Notes: generated by a model from the letters alone, not told the origin. A stretch of DNA of 64,000 nt from JAGNDO01 sp963704975 (GCA_963704975.1 CAVPIK010000037.1:1-64000); one strand, 5' to 3'. Shown: positions 1 through 9,126, numbered from the stretch's first letter. Numbers and translations are program-made.

Positions 1-73
1 ACAATGTATTGCTCGGCATACCCTGGCGCAACAGGGGAAAAGACGTCCAACCTAAGGCAAAGAAGGAGGAAGA

Positions 74-847
74 ATGGTAAACCGTGATCAAATCGACTTT
101 GATTTTTTGACTCAAAATGGACAGGCCGGGCAAGCATTGAATTTGCCCAACTTTATTCATCTCGATCAACCCATCGGCGTGTGGAACTACATCCGAATTG
201 CCAACGACATTGCCAAACTGGCCCAGCCGGGTCGGGTGTTGGATTGGGGCTGTGGCTATGGCCAGATGACCTACCTCCTGCAACAGCGCGGCTTTGACGT
301 GACGCCGTTCGACATCGGACCAGACGATGCCGTCCTGCCCGATGTGCCGCTCACTCGCTCGATTCCCCCAATCGTGCATACGCTCGATCCTGTGGCATTG
401 CCGTTCGAATCAGCCAGCTTCGATACCGTGCTAAGCTGTGGCGTGCTAGAGCATGTTGATGAACATAGCCGTCCCGGCAACGAATTGAAATCATTGCGAG
501 AGATCGCCCGTGTCCTTCGCCCCGGCGGCATCTTCCTGATCTATCAGTTGCCCCAACGATACACATGGCAGGAAGCTCTGATTCGTCGATTTAAGCTTGG
601 CTACGCCCATCCACGCCGCTATACTGCGCCCGAAATCACGCAGATGCTGAACGTGGCTGGGTTCAGCGTAAAACGCATCCATCGGGCCAACCTGATTCCA
701 AAAAACCTGACCGGTATGCCCGGCGGTCTGCGCCGTGTCTATAGTCGATTCAGCCTGCCGTTGATCAGGCTTGACGGTTGGTTGTCCCAGGTGCCGTTGT
801 TGAACCAAATTGCCGGCGTGTTGGAGATCGCCGCCCAGCGGAAATAG
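74..847 (+). CDS. class I SAM-dependent methyltransferase
   Basis: Predicted SAM-dependent methyltransferase of 257 residues; the substrate is unknown. The glycine-rich SAM-binding motif I is visible as VLDWGCGYGQ around residue 55, followed by an acidic motif (FDIGPDD), a post-motif (LSCGVLEHVDEH) and the typical LREIARVLRPGG strand, the usual order of a Methyltransf_11 fold. The ATG is preceded by a strong AAGGAGGAAGA ribosome-binding site. It lies 45 bp upstream of two glycosyltransferases in the same direction, which suggests a role in modifying a glycan or lipid, but that is only inferred from the neighbours. Confidence 0.85.
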   Translation: MVNRDQIDFDFLTQNGQAGQALNLPNFIHLDQPIGVWNYIRIANDIAKLAQPGRVLDWGCGYGQMTYLLQQRGFDVTPFDIGPDDAVLPDVPLTRSIPPIVHTLDPVALPFESASFDTVLSCGVLEHVDEHSRPGNELKSLREIARVLRPGGIFLIYQLPQRYTWQEALIRRFKLGYAHPRRYTAPEITQMLNVAGFSVKRIHRANLIPKNLTGMPGGLRRVYSRFSLPLIRLDGWLSQVPLLNQIAGVLEIAAQRK

Positions 848-892
848 GTCAAAAGCCACAGTTTAGTTCAGGAACCACAGTCAGGATACCCC

Positions 893-2034
893 ATGCGCGT
901 CCTCCACCTCTACAAAGACTACGCCCCGGTCTTCGGCGGCATTGAGAACCACATCCGGGTCCTGGCCGAGGGGCTGCGGGCGGACGGGGTGGACGCGCGG
1001 GTGCTGGTCACCAACACCGGCCCGCATACCGTGCAGGAGACCATCGCGCGGCGTCCCCGTCACCAAGACCGGACGTCAGGCCAACCTGTCGTCCGCGCCC
1101 TTCAGCCTGGGCTTTTTCCGCGAAGTGTGGAAACAAGAGCATGGCGCGGACATCGCCCACGCCCACGCCCCCTATCCGCCGGGGGAGTTGGCCCATCTCT
1201 TTTTGGGCGGGGCCAAGCGCTTTGTGATGACCTATCACAGCGACATCGTCAAGCAGAAGGTGCTGGGCGCGGCCTATGCCCCCTTTTTGCGCATTGCGCT
1301 GAAGCGGGCCAGCCTGATCGCCGTCGCCAACCCGGTGCTATATCCAGATCTCGCCCTATTTGCAGCCCGTGGCCGAGAAGTGCCGGGTCATCCCCTATCG
1401 GCCAGGATTCTGAGCCGTTTTCAGCCCTACCCCGGCCCGAACCGAGGCCGCCGCCGCCCTGCGCACCCGCTTTGGCGATCGGACCGCTTGCTGCTCTTTG
1501 TGGGCCGATTGCGCCACTACAAAGGCGTGGATGTGCTGATCCGGGCCATGCAGCGACGTGCCCGACGCCCAGGCCCTGATCGTCGGCATCGGGCCGGAGG
1601 AGGCGGGGTGTCGGGCGTTGACCGCAGGAGTTGGGGCTAGGCGGAGCGGGTCCACTTTTTGGGCGAGCTGTCGGACGACGAACTGACCACGCTCTATCGG
1701 GCCGCACATCTCTTCGTGCTGCCCTCCACCAACCGGGCCGAGATGTTCGGCATCGTCCAGATCGAGGCCATGGCCAGCGGCTTGCCGGTGATCTGCACCG
1801 AACTGGGCACGGGCACTTCCTTTGTCAACCGCCACGGGGAGACCGGGCTGGTGGTGCCGCCCAATGACCCGGCGGCCTTGGCCGCGGCCATCGTCCAAAT
1901 TCTCGGCAATCCCGACCTGGCCCGGCGCATGGGCGAGGCGGGGTTGGCCCGATCCGCCGCCGAGTTCTCGGTGGATGTCATGGTGCGGCGCACGCTGGAC
2001 TTCTACGCGCGAAGCCCTGGACCGGCCCCGATGA
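893..2034 (+). CDS. glycosyltransferase family 4 (GT1-like), several frame changes
   Basis: GT-B retaining glycosyltransferase that would transfer an activated sugar to a lipid or glycan acceptor. The N-terminal GT4 start (MRVLHLYKDYAPVFGGIENH) is clear, followed in another frame by GAKRFVMTYHSD, then FVGRLRHYKGVDVLI, and finally the nucleotide-sugar site region (LFVLPSTNRAEMFGIVQIEAMASG). To join these, the frame must change near 1055, 1345, 1430, 1560-1640 and 2000. With the last shift corrected, the protein ends at a TGA overlapping the ATG of the next gene (ATGA at 2031), an operon-like junction. Either a decayed gene or accumulated indel errors; the good conservation between breaks favours errors. 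Confidence 0.8.
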
Positions 2035-3207
2035 CCCACATCTTTCTGGACGCCCGCACGGCCACGCCCCACTTCCCCGGCATTGGCCGCTATGTGCGCA
2101 ATTTGGCCGCCGCCCTGGCCCCTCTCTTGGCCGAAGACGACCGGCTCACCCTGCTCTGGGACCCATCCACCCCCGGCGCGTGGGACCCTTCCCCCTTGGC
2201 CGACGAGCGGGTGACCGTTGTTCCCGCGCCCGTTTCGCCTTTTGGCGTTGGCGCAACAGTGGCGGATCCCGAAAATCTTGAATGCACAATGGACAATGCA
2301 CAATGCACAATGGGGCGGCCCCAATCCCCAATCCCCAATCTACCACAGCCCCTACTACCTCATGCCCTACACCGTGCCGATGCTGGCCCGGATGCCTGGG
2401 GTGCTGACCTTTTACGATCTGATCCCCGTGCGCTTTCCAGATTTGGTGTCGAGCCGGGCACGGCTGCTGTTTCGGTTGACCACGGGCTTGGCGTTGCGGA
2501 GCGTCTCGGCACATCATCGCCATTTCCGAGTCCGCCCGCCAGGATCTGATGACCGATTTTGGCGTGGACCCGGCCCGGATCACCGCCATCCCCCTGGCCC
2601 CGGACCCCCGCTTCCGTCCCCAATCCCAGGCCGAGGTGCGCCGGGTGCGGGACAAATATGGGTTGCCCGACAGCTTTCTGCTCTATCTGGGCATCAACAA
2701 ACCCCACAAAAACCTGGTCCGCCTGATCGACGCCTACGCCCAACCTCGCAACTCGCCATTCGCCATTCGCCCCTCGTCATCGCCGGCGCGTGGGATGAGC
2801 GCTATCCCGAATCCAAACAGCGGGCCGCGGCGCTGGACTTGGGGGATCGGGTGCGCTTCTTGGGCCGGATCGACGACGCCGACCTGCCCGGTCTCTACGC
2901 CGCGGCCACCCTCTTCGTCTTCCCCAGCCGCTATGAGGGGTGGGGATTGCCCGTGGTGGAGGCGATGGCCTGCGGCACGCCCGTGGCATGCAGCAACGCC
3001 TCCAGCCTGCCCGAAGCCGCCGGGGACGCCGCCCTGCTCTTCGACCCGGACGACACCGCCGCCATCACCGCCGCGCTGGCACAGGGGTTGTCGGATTCGG
3101 GCTTGCGGGCGGAGTTGGCCGAGCGAGGGCTGGCCCAGGCCGCCCGTTTTACGTGGGCGGGCAATGCGTCCGCCACCTTGGGGATTTACCGTACGATCCT
3201 CGGTTGA
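2031..3207 (+). CDS. glycosyltransferase family 4, interrupted by heptamer tracts
   Basis: Second GT4 glycosyltransferase, about 390 residues. It begins MTHIFLDARTATPHFPGIGR, continues through YHSPYYLMPY, FYDLIPVRFPDLV and YLGINKPHKNL, and ends with the conserved nucleotide-sugar-binding block (FPSRYEGWGLPVVEAMACG). Frames must change near 2248, 2510 and 2740. Two low-complexity heptamer tracts lie inside it: one (2285-2339) is read through in frame just before YHSPYY, and the other (2746-2780, 35 bp) sits exactly where the frame shifts. Overlaps the preceding gene by 4 bp (ATGA). Likely acts with it in one surface-glycan or glycolipid pathway. Confidence 0.82.
2285..2339 (+). repeat. heptamer tandem tract (4x CACAATG-type, 3x CCCCAAT)
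   Basis: Four consecutive 7 bp units (CACAATG, GACAATG, CACAATG, CACAATG) at 2285-2312 are followed, after a 6 bp spacer, by three CCCCAAT units at 2319-2339. The tract lies within the reading frame of the second glycosyltransferase, between the N-terminal Rossmann domain and the YHSPYY motif, where homologues would be expected to have a short loop. CCCCAAT words recur between genes near 9173, 18769 and 39208. Confidence 0.9.
2746..2780 (+). repeat. heptamer tandem tract (5 units of TCGCCAT type)
   Basis: Five contiguous 7 bp units: TCGCAAC, TCGCCAT, TCGCCAT, TCGCCCC, TCGTCAT. The tract is 35 bp long, so an insertion of this length is not a multiple of three, and the glycosyltransferase reading frame changes across it (frame 2 before, frame 1 after). 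A related ACTCGCA-type tract lies between genes near 52805. Confidence 0.88.
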
Positions 3208-3255
3208 GGCTGGGGCGGCAAGGTGCTATACTGGGCTGAGAGACTTCAAGAATCG

Positions 3256-3318
3256 ATCCACGAATCTACACGAATCAGACCAAAAAAGATTCGTGCAGAT
3301 TCGTGTAGATTCGTGGAT
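3256..3318. repeat. inverted repeat of ACGAATC words
   Basis: A 21 bp left arm (3256-3276) is perfectly complementary to 3298-3318. The right arm is made of GATTCGTG words reiterated at 10 bp spacing. It fills the gap between the glycosyltransferases and the nuclease gene, and its right end overlaps the possible GTG starts of that gene. Same architecture as the other intergenic palindromes of this window. Confidence 0.92.
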
Positions 3319-4209
3319 GATGAACCCGTGGAGACACCATGCCCCTCAGCCCTGCCCGACACCTTCGCCTTTAGCCAATCCAGCCTGCAAGCCTATGAGG
3401 AGTGCCCCCGGCGCTTTTGGCTGGCCTTTGCCCAGCAACTGCCTTGGCCCGCCATCCAGGCCGCGCCCTTCGACGCCCACGAGGAGATGATGCAGATGGG
3501 CTCGGCCTTTCATCAACTGGTGGAGCGGGCGGAGAATGGCATCGACCCGGCGCTGTTGGGCCGCAATGTGGGCTATCCTTTGGACGAGTGGTTCGCCGAC
3601 TATTTGGCCCATCGCCCGGCGGATCTGCCCACGGATCATGTGGAGATCGAGCGCATCCTCAGCGTGCCTTTTGGCAACTATCGATTGGTGGCGAAATACG
3701 ATCTGATCGCCGCCGGGGAGCCGGACGGCGAGGATCAGCGGGTGGTGATCCTGGATTGGAAGACCAGCAAGCGCCGCCAGGAGGCCCATCACCTGCGGGA
3801 GAAGTTTCAGACCTTGGCCTATCCCTATGTGCTGGTCGAGGCGTCCGCCGCCCTGCCCTGGGGACCGGTGAGGCCGGAGCAGGTCGAGCTGCGCTATTGG
3901 TTCACCGCCGCGCCGGAGCAGCCGGTGATCTTCGCCTATGACAGCGCCCGGCACAACGCGGCCCGGGTCAAGCTGGAAGGGGTGCTGGCCCGGATTTTGG
4001 AAGGCGAGAGCGAGGCCGACTTCCCCAAGGTGGTGGACACGGAGGCCAACCGCCGCCGCCTCTGCCACTTCTGCGTCTACCGCAGCCGCTGTGATCGGGG
4101 CGTCTCCGCCGGGGATGTGGCCGACCTGCCCGACTCGGAAATGTTCGCCCCGGATCTGGCCGGTGCGCTGGAGTTTTCGTTGGATGAGTTGGAGCCGTTG
4201 GCGTTTTGA
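3313..4209 (+). CDS. PD-(D/E)XK family nuclease with probable Fe-S cluster (RecB/Cas4-like)
   Basis: Stand-alone nuclease domain of the PDDEXK_1 (RecB/AddB/Cas4-like) class. Seen: CPRRFWL near the N-terminus, a GSAFHQLVE helix, the catalytic VVILDWKTSK strand, the QTLAYPYVL helix, and a C-terminal LCHFCVYRSRC that, with the first Cys, gives the four-cysteine pattern of Fe-S-stapled nucleases. Known for the family: metal-dependent DNA cleavage in repair. The start is uncertain: no in-frame ATG lies close by, GTG codons at 3313 or 3328 fit, and an out-of-frame ATG at 3339 would need a 1 bp shift. No cas genes are nearby, so a repair role is more likely than CRISPR adaptation. Confidence 0.83.
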   Translation: MDDEPVETPCPSALPDTFAFSQSSLQAYEECPRRFWLAFAQQLPWPAIQAAPFDAHEEMMQMGSAFHQLVERAENGIDPALLGRNVGYPLDEWFADYLAHRPADLPTDHVEIERILSVPFGNYRLVAKYDLIAAGEPDGEDQRVVILDWKTSKRRQEAHHLREKFQTLAYPYVLVEASAALPWGPVRPEQVELRYWFTAAPEQPVIFAYDSARHNAARVKLEGVLARILEGESEADFPKVVDTEANRRRLCHFCVYRSRCDRGVSAGDVADLPDSEMFAPDLAGALEFSLDELEPLAF

Positions 4210-4224
4210 GGAGGAGAACAGACC

Positions 4225-4533
4225 ATGACGAAAGATACTGAAGAAGAGGTTTTGGCTTTGGATCAACTGACCTCATCTCAATTGGTCGAACAATTTATGG
4301 CGATTATGGCTGAGGCCAATGTCACCTTGATTGATCTGTTGGAGGGCGTGGAAATCGAGCGCTACGGTGAAGTCGTCACTGACTTTGCTGAAGTGTTGGA
4401 AGATATGGAAGAACTGGACGCCGCCCGAACGGCCAATGAGATCTATCAGGCGTGGCTGAAAGATCCGTCCATTGCCGAATCGTGGGATGTCGTGAGGCAA
4501 GAATTGATCGATGATGGACTGTTGGATAGCTGA
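4225..4533 (+). CDS. small acidic hypothetical protein
   Basis: 102 residues, strongly acidic (many Glu and Asp), predicted helical, with no signal peptide, membrane segment or recognisable motif. ATG at 4225 preceded by GAGGAGAAC. It begins 15 bp after the nuclease gene and ends 48 bp before recJ, in the same direction, so it may be co-transcribed with DNA-repair genes. I do not recognise the family; function unknown. Confidence 0.7.
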   Translation: MTKDTEEEVLALDQLTSSQLVEQFMAIMAEANVTLIDLLEGVEIERYGEVVTDFAEVLEDMEELDAARTANEIYQAWLKDPSIAESWDVVRQELIDDGLLDS

Positions 4534-4580
4534 CCACGCAACCGAACCGGATTCCATGATTTTACATTGAAAGTTGCCCC

Positions 4581-6395
4581 ATGCCCCACTCCGAATGGAC
4601 CCTTCGCCCCACAATTGAACCCAGCCCGGCGCTGATCGACTTTGCCGGCGGACACCCGTTGATCGCCCAGCTTTTGGCCCAGCGGGGCTTTGATACGCCG
4701 GAGAAGGCCGCGCCGTTTTCTGGATCCGGACGCGTACACGCCTTCGCCGCCCACGGCGTTGGTGGGGATGGCGACGGGGGCGGATCTGGTCCACCGGGCT
4801 TTGGCCGCGGGGGAAAATATTTTGGTGTGGGGGGATTTTGATGTGGATGGGCAGACCAGCACGTCCTTGCTGGTGGCGGGTTTGTTGGCTTTGGCCGATG
4901 ACCCGGCCCAGGTGCGCTTTCATGTGCCCAACCGCTTTACGGAGGGCCACGGCATCCGCGTGCCCAGTTTGGTGCGCTGGCTGGATGACCCGGACTGGCG
5001 GCCCGATCTGCTGCTGACCTGCGACACGGGGGTGGCGGAGGATGAGGCGGTGGTCTTGGCCGTGGAGCGGGGGGTGACCGTGGTCATCACCGACCACCAC
5101 GATCTGCCGGCCACCTTCGCCGACTATGAATTGGGGAGCGATCCAACTTTGTCCGCCGCGCCCCCCAGCTCGCCAAACTCGAAAGCTTCGATTGAAGCAC
5201 GAAACTCCGCCCGCGTAGCACAGGCCATCATTAATCCAAAACTTCAACCTGTGGGCGATCCCTTGCGAACCATTCCGGGGGTGGGGGTGGCGTATAAGTT
5301 GGTGCAGCAGCTTGTATACAGTTGGCCGGGCGGGCCGGGGAGGCGACCGAGTATTTGGACTTGGTGGCCCTGGGCATTGTGGCGGATGTGGCCGAGCAGG
5401 TGAACGATGCCCGCTATCTGTTGCAGCGGGGGCTGGACCAATTGCGGGCCACCCGGCGCATCGGTCTGCTGGCGCTGATGGATGTGGCGAGATTGGACCC
5501 GGAGCGGGTGGATGCCGAGTCCATCGGCTTTCAGATTGGCCCGCGCATGAACGCCTTGGGGCGGTTGGACGACGCCACGGTGGCGGTGGAGTTGCTGACC
5601 ACGCGAGATCCCATCCGGGCCGGGCAGTTGGCGGCGCAGATGAACCGGCTGAACCAGGAGCGCCGGGTGTTGACGGACCAGATCACCCAGGGGGCGTTCG
5701 AGCTGATCGACCGCAATCCTGGGCTGTTGGAGTTTAATGGGCTGGTCTTGGCCCATCCCAACTGGCACGCCGGGATTGTGGGGATTGTGGCCTCTCGGCT
5801 GGTGGAGAAGTTTGGCAAGCCGACGTTGTTGATCCTGAACCCGCCGGGGGAGAATGCCCGGGGCAGCGCCCGCAGCACGGGGGATGTGGACATCGGCGGG
5901 GCGATTGCGTCGTGCAACGATCTGCTGATTCGCCACGGGGGGCATCCGGGCGCGGCGGGGGTGACGCTGTTGCCCGAAAATGTGGACCTGTTCCGCCGCC
6001 GGTTGAGCGAGGCCATCGATCGGCATCGCACGGAGGGCGCGCCGGCCGGGTTGGCGCTGGATGCCCACCTGCCATTTGAACAAATCAGCCTGGATTTGGC
6101 TGACCAATTGCAGCGGCTGGCCCCCTATGGCAACGGCAACCCGGAGCCGATTCTTTTTACCCGCAACGTCACCGTGACGGCGAACCGGCGGGTGGGCAAG
6201 GATGGCAGCCATCGTCAGCTTCAGGTGCGCCAGGGGGAGCAGAAGCCCGTGGGGGTGATCTGGTTCCACGGCGGGGATGTGGATCTGCCGGAGAATCCCA
6301 TCGATCTGGCCTATACGCTCAAGGTCAACGAGTATCGGGGCAGTCGCACGGTGCAGTTGACCTTTGTGGCGGCCCGCCAAGCCCAGGCCGGATGA
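4581..6395 (+). CDS. recJ: single-stranded-DNA-specific exonuclease RecJ (DHH/DHHA1), two frame changes
   Basis: 5'-3' ssDNA exonuclease of recombination and mismatch repair. Seen in order: DFDVDGQTS (motif I), CDTGVAEDEA (motif II), TDHHDL (DHH motif III), IINPKLQP and PLRTIPGVGVAYKL, then the DHHA1 part with FQIGPRMNALGRLDDA, HPNWHAGIVGIVASRL and the GGHPGAAG motif, and an OB-fold-like end. Frame changes near 4715 and 5320 split it into three readable pieces. About 28 extra residues lie between DHHDLPATF and IINPKLQP (5130-5220), where the family usually has only a few. The likely C-terminal wHTH extension follows as a separate frame. Confidence 0.92.
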
Positions 6396-6436
6396 ACTCG
6401 ACATAAATCAAGCGAAACGCAAAAAAGGGCGTTGCC

Positions 6437-7015
6437 GTGCAGGATTGGCGGGGTCTTTCTCAGGAGCAGATGGACTTGCCCGACGCCCAGGCCGGGGTCT
6501 GGTATGCCGAAGGTATCCAGTTGGATGAGACGACCTTTGCCCCCCGCACGCAGATTCACCGGGCCGGGGCGGGGCGATCCCTGGTGGTGTGGAGCGTGCC
6601 GCCGTCGCCCCAGTTGTTGGCCTGGCTGTTGGAGACAGTGCAACCTTCCGTGGTCCACCTGGTGGGGCGAGAGGGGGGGGATCTGCCCTTTGCCGAGCTG
6701 GTGCGTACCGTGGGGCGCATGTGTACCCATGCCCTGCAAAACGCCGACGGCGTCATCGACATCGGGCGCATGGCCGCCCGCCTGGGGGTGACCGAAACCG
6801 TGATCCGCCACAGCCTGGGCTGGTTGCAGGCCAAGGGCCACATCCGCCGCCTCAACTGGCTGAACGGGGACGACCTCGTCCTGGCCCAAGGCGACGGCGT
6901 GGAAGACCCCGCTGCCCTGGCCCAAACTCAGGCCGACCTCCAAGAGCTCCTCACCGAAATCCGCACCTATCGCCGCCACTTCGCCAAGGCGTCTCCTCGG
7001 CAGCTTGGGCTTTGA
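6437..7015 (+). CDS. RecJ C-terminal-like helix-turn-helix protein
   Basis: 192 residues from a GTG start. The middle segment (VVWSVPPSPQLLAWLLETV) and the stretch from LVRTVGRMCTHAL onward resemble the accessory C-terminal region of long RecJ proteins, and IDIGRMAARLGVTETVIRHS reads as a winged-helix/HTH element. It begins 41 bp after the recJ stop in the same direction. Either this organism encodes the RecJ C-terminal module separately, or another indel has detached it from recJ. No strong ribosome-binding site precedes the GTG, which favours the second view. Confidence 0.55.
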   Translation: MQDWRGLSQEQMDLPDAQAGVWYAEGIQLDETTFAPRTQIHRAGAGRSLVVWSVPPSPQLLAWLLETVQPSVVHLVGREGGDLPFAELVRTVGRMCTHALQNADGVIDIGRMAARLGVTETVIRHSLGWLQAKGHIRRLNWLNGDDLVLAQGDGVEDPAALAQTQADLQELLTEIRTYRRHFAKASPRQLGL

Positions 7016-7026
7016 GAAGGCAAGGA

Positions 7027-7172
7027 GAAGGCAAAAGGCAAAGTGCAAAAGGCAAAAGGTGAACGTGGTTGACGGGATTCGTGGACTTCGTGGATGCTAA
7101 TGTTCACCCACAACGCCGAACTAAACTAAACCACGTTCACCTTTTGCCTTTTGCACTTTGCCTTTTGCCTTC
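7027..7172. repeat. 44 bp inverted repeat built from TTTTGCC words
   Basis: Left arm 7027-7070 and right arm 7129-7172 are perfect reverse complements over 44 bp, separated by a 58 bp spacer that holds more TTCGTGGA words. Part of the left arm (7037-7074) is repeated exactly at 48226-48263, and part of the right arm (7142-7171) exactly at 59701-59730. The element fills most of the gap between the RecJ-like reading frame and the phosphatidyltransferase gene. Confidence 0.95.
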
Positions 7173-7270
7173 CTTTCTCCGATGTACCTTCACTTACAGA
7201 CCCATTCAACGAAACTCGGCACAATGGGACTTGGCCTGCTGACCGCACCATTTGAGAGGACCCAGTTATC

Positions 7271-7891
7271 GTGTATGACACAGTCCTGCGGGATATAAAA
7301 GAGAAGACTTTTGAACCCCTCGCCTTGCGCTTGTCTGACCGCATCCACCCGAACCATATTTCGGTGGCGGCGTTGGGAGTCGGGCTGCTCTCTGTGGCCG
7401 CGGTGACCCAGGGCGAGTATGGTTTGGGGCTGGCCTTTTGGGCGGGCAATCGCATTTTGGATGGGTTGGATGGTGTGGTGGCTCGCTGCCAGGGCAGCCA
7501 GAGTGACTTTGGCGGCTATCTGGATCTGCTCTTGGACTTTGTGATCTATTTGACCATTCCCCTGGCCTTTATCTATGCCAACCCGTCGTCCGCCGGCCAG
7601 TGGGCGGGGATCTTGTTGATCAGCTCCTTTGTCCTCAACAACATCTCTTGGGCTGTGCTCTCCTCCATTTTGGAAAAGCGCTCCTGGCGCATGTCCCAAG
7701 AGGAGGCGGGCAAGAAACTCACCACTGTGGAAATCCCCACTGGCTTGATCGAAGGCACAGAAACCGTGATCTTTTACAGCCTTTTCTTCCTGCTGCCGGG
7801 CCAGATGGTCTGGCTCTTTGGGGCGATGGCCGCATTGGTGATGGTCACGATTGTGCAGCGGGTGGCCTGGGCCTGGCGGGCGTTGGATTAA
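7271..7891 (+). CDS. CDP-alcohol phosphatidyltransferase family protein
   Basis: Integral membrane enzyme of phospholipid synthesis that would join a CDP-activated lipid to an alcohol head group. The full family signature D-x2-D-G-x2-A-R-x8-G-x3-D-x3-D is present as DGLDGVVAR through SDFGGYLDLLLD around residues 65-90. Several hydrophobic segments follow, and the length of 206 residues is normal. The GTG start follows GAGAGGACCC. The head group cannot be told from sequence. It lies 23 bp upstream of a TVP38-type membrane protein and is probably co-transcribed with it. Confidence 0.9.
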   Translation: MYDTVLRDIKEKTFEPLALRLSDRIHPNHISVAALGVGLLSVAAVTQGEYGLGLAFWAGNRILDGLDGVVARCQGSQSDFGGYLDLLLDFVIYLTIPLAFIYANPSSAGQWAGILLISSFVLNNISWAVLSSILEKRSWRMSQEEAGKKLTTVEIPTGLIEGTETVIFYSLFFLLPGQMVWLFGAMAALVMVTIVQRVAWAWRALD

Positions 7892-7914
7892 TTCAAATTA
7901 GAAAGCGACTTTTT

Positions 7915-8664
7915 ATGACTGTTCCTACCTCAAGTGAAGTGACCGGCGAAGCGATTCTGCCGACGTTGACACCATCTGGCCCCTCCTCGTGGATCGGTCG
8001 CCATTGGCAGAAAGTTGTGGCCCTGCTCTTGTGGGTGGGGCTTTTTGCCGTCTATCGCTGGTACGCCACGGCCAACGATCTTGGCCCGGTTGAGGCCGTG
8101 CGCGCACTGATCCAACTTATGCAGACCAGCGCCTACGGCCCCCTGATCTACATCGTACTCTATGCCCTGCGCCCGTTGCTTTTCTTCTCGTCCATCCTGT
8201 TGACCCTGGCGGGCGGCTTCATCTTCGGCCCGGTGTGGGGAATCTTGTACACGGTGATCGCGGCCAACACGTCGGCTATGGTGGCCTATGTGGTGGGCTA
8301 TTTCTTCGGCCAAGGGTTGCTGGCGGATGACGGCTCGGACGGCGTGATCCAGCGCTACGCCGCCCGCATGCGCAAGGATAGCTTCGAGACCGTGCTGATC
8401 ATGCGCTTTATCTTTCTGCCCTACGATCTGGTCAACTATTTGGCCGGTTTTCTGCGCATCGACTGGAAGGCTTTTCTGCTCGCCACCGCCCTGGGGTCCA
8501 TCCCCGGCACCATCTCGTTCATCCTCTTTGGGGCGGCCATCGAGGGCGACTTTGACGGCAGCATCCCCTCGCTCAACCCCCGGGTGCTGGCCGTCTCCGT
8601 CGGTCTCTTTGTGGTCAGCCTGGCCCTTTCCCGCTACTTCAAGCGGCGGGAACAGATCGTTTAA
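7915..8664 (+). CDS. TVP38/TMEM64 (DedA-like VTT domain) membrane protein
   Basis: About 249 residues with an N-terminal membrane segment (VALLLWVGLFAVYRW) and a VTT/SNARE-associated core: FFSSILLTLAGGFIFGPVWG, then MRFIFLPYDLVNYLAGFLRI and ALGSIPGTISFILFGAA, matching the conserved FPFDxxNYxxG-type segment of the TVP38/DedA group. These proteins sit in the cytoplasmic membrane and are linked to lipid or membrane homeostasis. Location directly after a phosphatidyltransferase agrees with that. ATG at 7915. Confidence 0.88.
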   Translation: MTVPTSSEVTGEAILPTLTPSGPSSWIGRHWQKVVALLLWVGLFAVYRWYATANDLGPVEAVRALIQLMQTSAYGPLIYIVLYALRPLLFFSSILLTLAGGFIFGPVWGILYTVIAANTSAMVAYVVGYFFGQGLLADDGSDGVIQRYAARMRKDSFETVLIMRFIFLPYDLVNYLAGFLRIDWKAFLLATALGSIPGTISFILFGAAIEGDFDGSIPSLNPRVLAVSVGLFVVSLALSRYFKRREQIV

Positions 8665-8820
8665 GCCGCTTAATCCGTAACATCCGTGGCCTATTTTCAC
8701 CCCCCATATTTGACAGATCCCCAGGCCGACGGTATACTGGGGAACGTTGTCAAGAGCATTGACGTGCCTCTGTTGGCTGAGTGTTCGGAGATGTGCAGGC
8801 AGATTCGCACCGACGATGTT

Positions 8821-8905
8821 GGAGGGGTGGCCGAGTGGACTATGGCGGTTGTCTTGAAAACAACTGTAGCGCAAGCTACCGGGGGTTCGAATCCCTCCCC
8901 CTCCG
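8821..8905 (+). tRNA. tRNA-Ser (anticodon UGA)
   Basis: Cloverleaf read by eye: acceptor GGAGGGG paired with CCCCTCC, anticodon loop CTTGAAA (anticodon TGA) on a GTTGT/ACAAC stem, long variable arm with GTAGC/GCTAC stem, T-loop TTCGAAT. The long variable arm marks a class II tRNA, as expected for serine. CCA is not encoded. Confidence 0.95.
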
Positions 8906-8953
8906 CCTTACACGGCCAGCCGTACACGGGTTCTTGATCACAACATAGCACAG

Positions 8954-9047
<94 letters not shown>

Positions 9048-9050
9048 TGT

Positions 9051-9126
9051 GTCCCAGTAGCTCAGCGGATAGAGCGCTTCCCTGCGGAGGAAGAGGTCAG
9101 AGGTTCAAATCCTCTCTGGGATACCA
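9051..9126 (+). tRNA. tRNA-Arg (anticodon GCG)
   Basis: 76 nt class I tRNA: acceptor GTCCCAG paired with CTGGGAT (one G-U), anticodon stem CTTCC/GGAAG with loop CTGCGGA, T-loop TTCAAAT, and an encoded CCA end at 9124-9126. The anticodon reads GCG, which decodes CGC/CGU arginine. Most bacteria use ACG (edited to inosine) for these codons, so the G34 is worth checking. Only 6 bp separate it from tRNA-Ser(GCU). Confidence 0.93.

Noticed and set aside
2281..2340. Possible CRISPR array from short repeats
   Set aside because: Units are contiguous 7-mers without spacers, in a coding frame; no cas genes are present.
3223..3312. Earlier start of the Fe-S nuclease
   Set aside because: These 30 codons are the translated ATTCGTG repeat; homologues would start near the LPDTFAFS segment.
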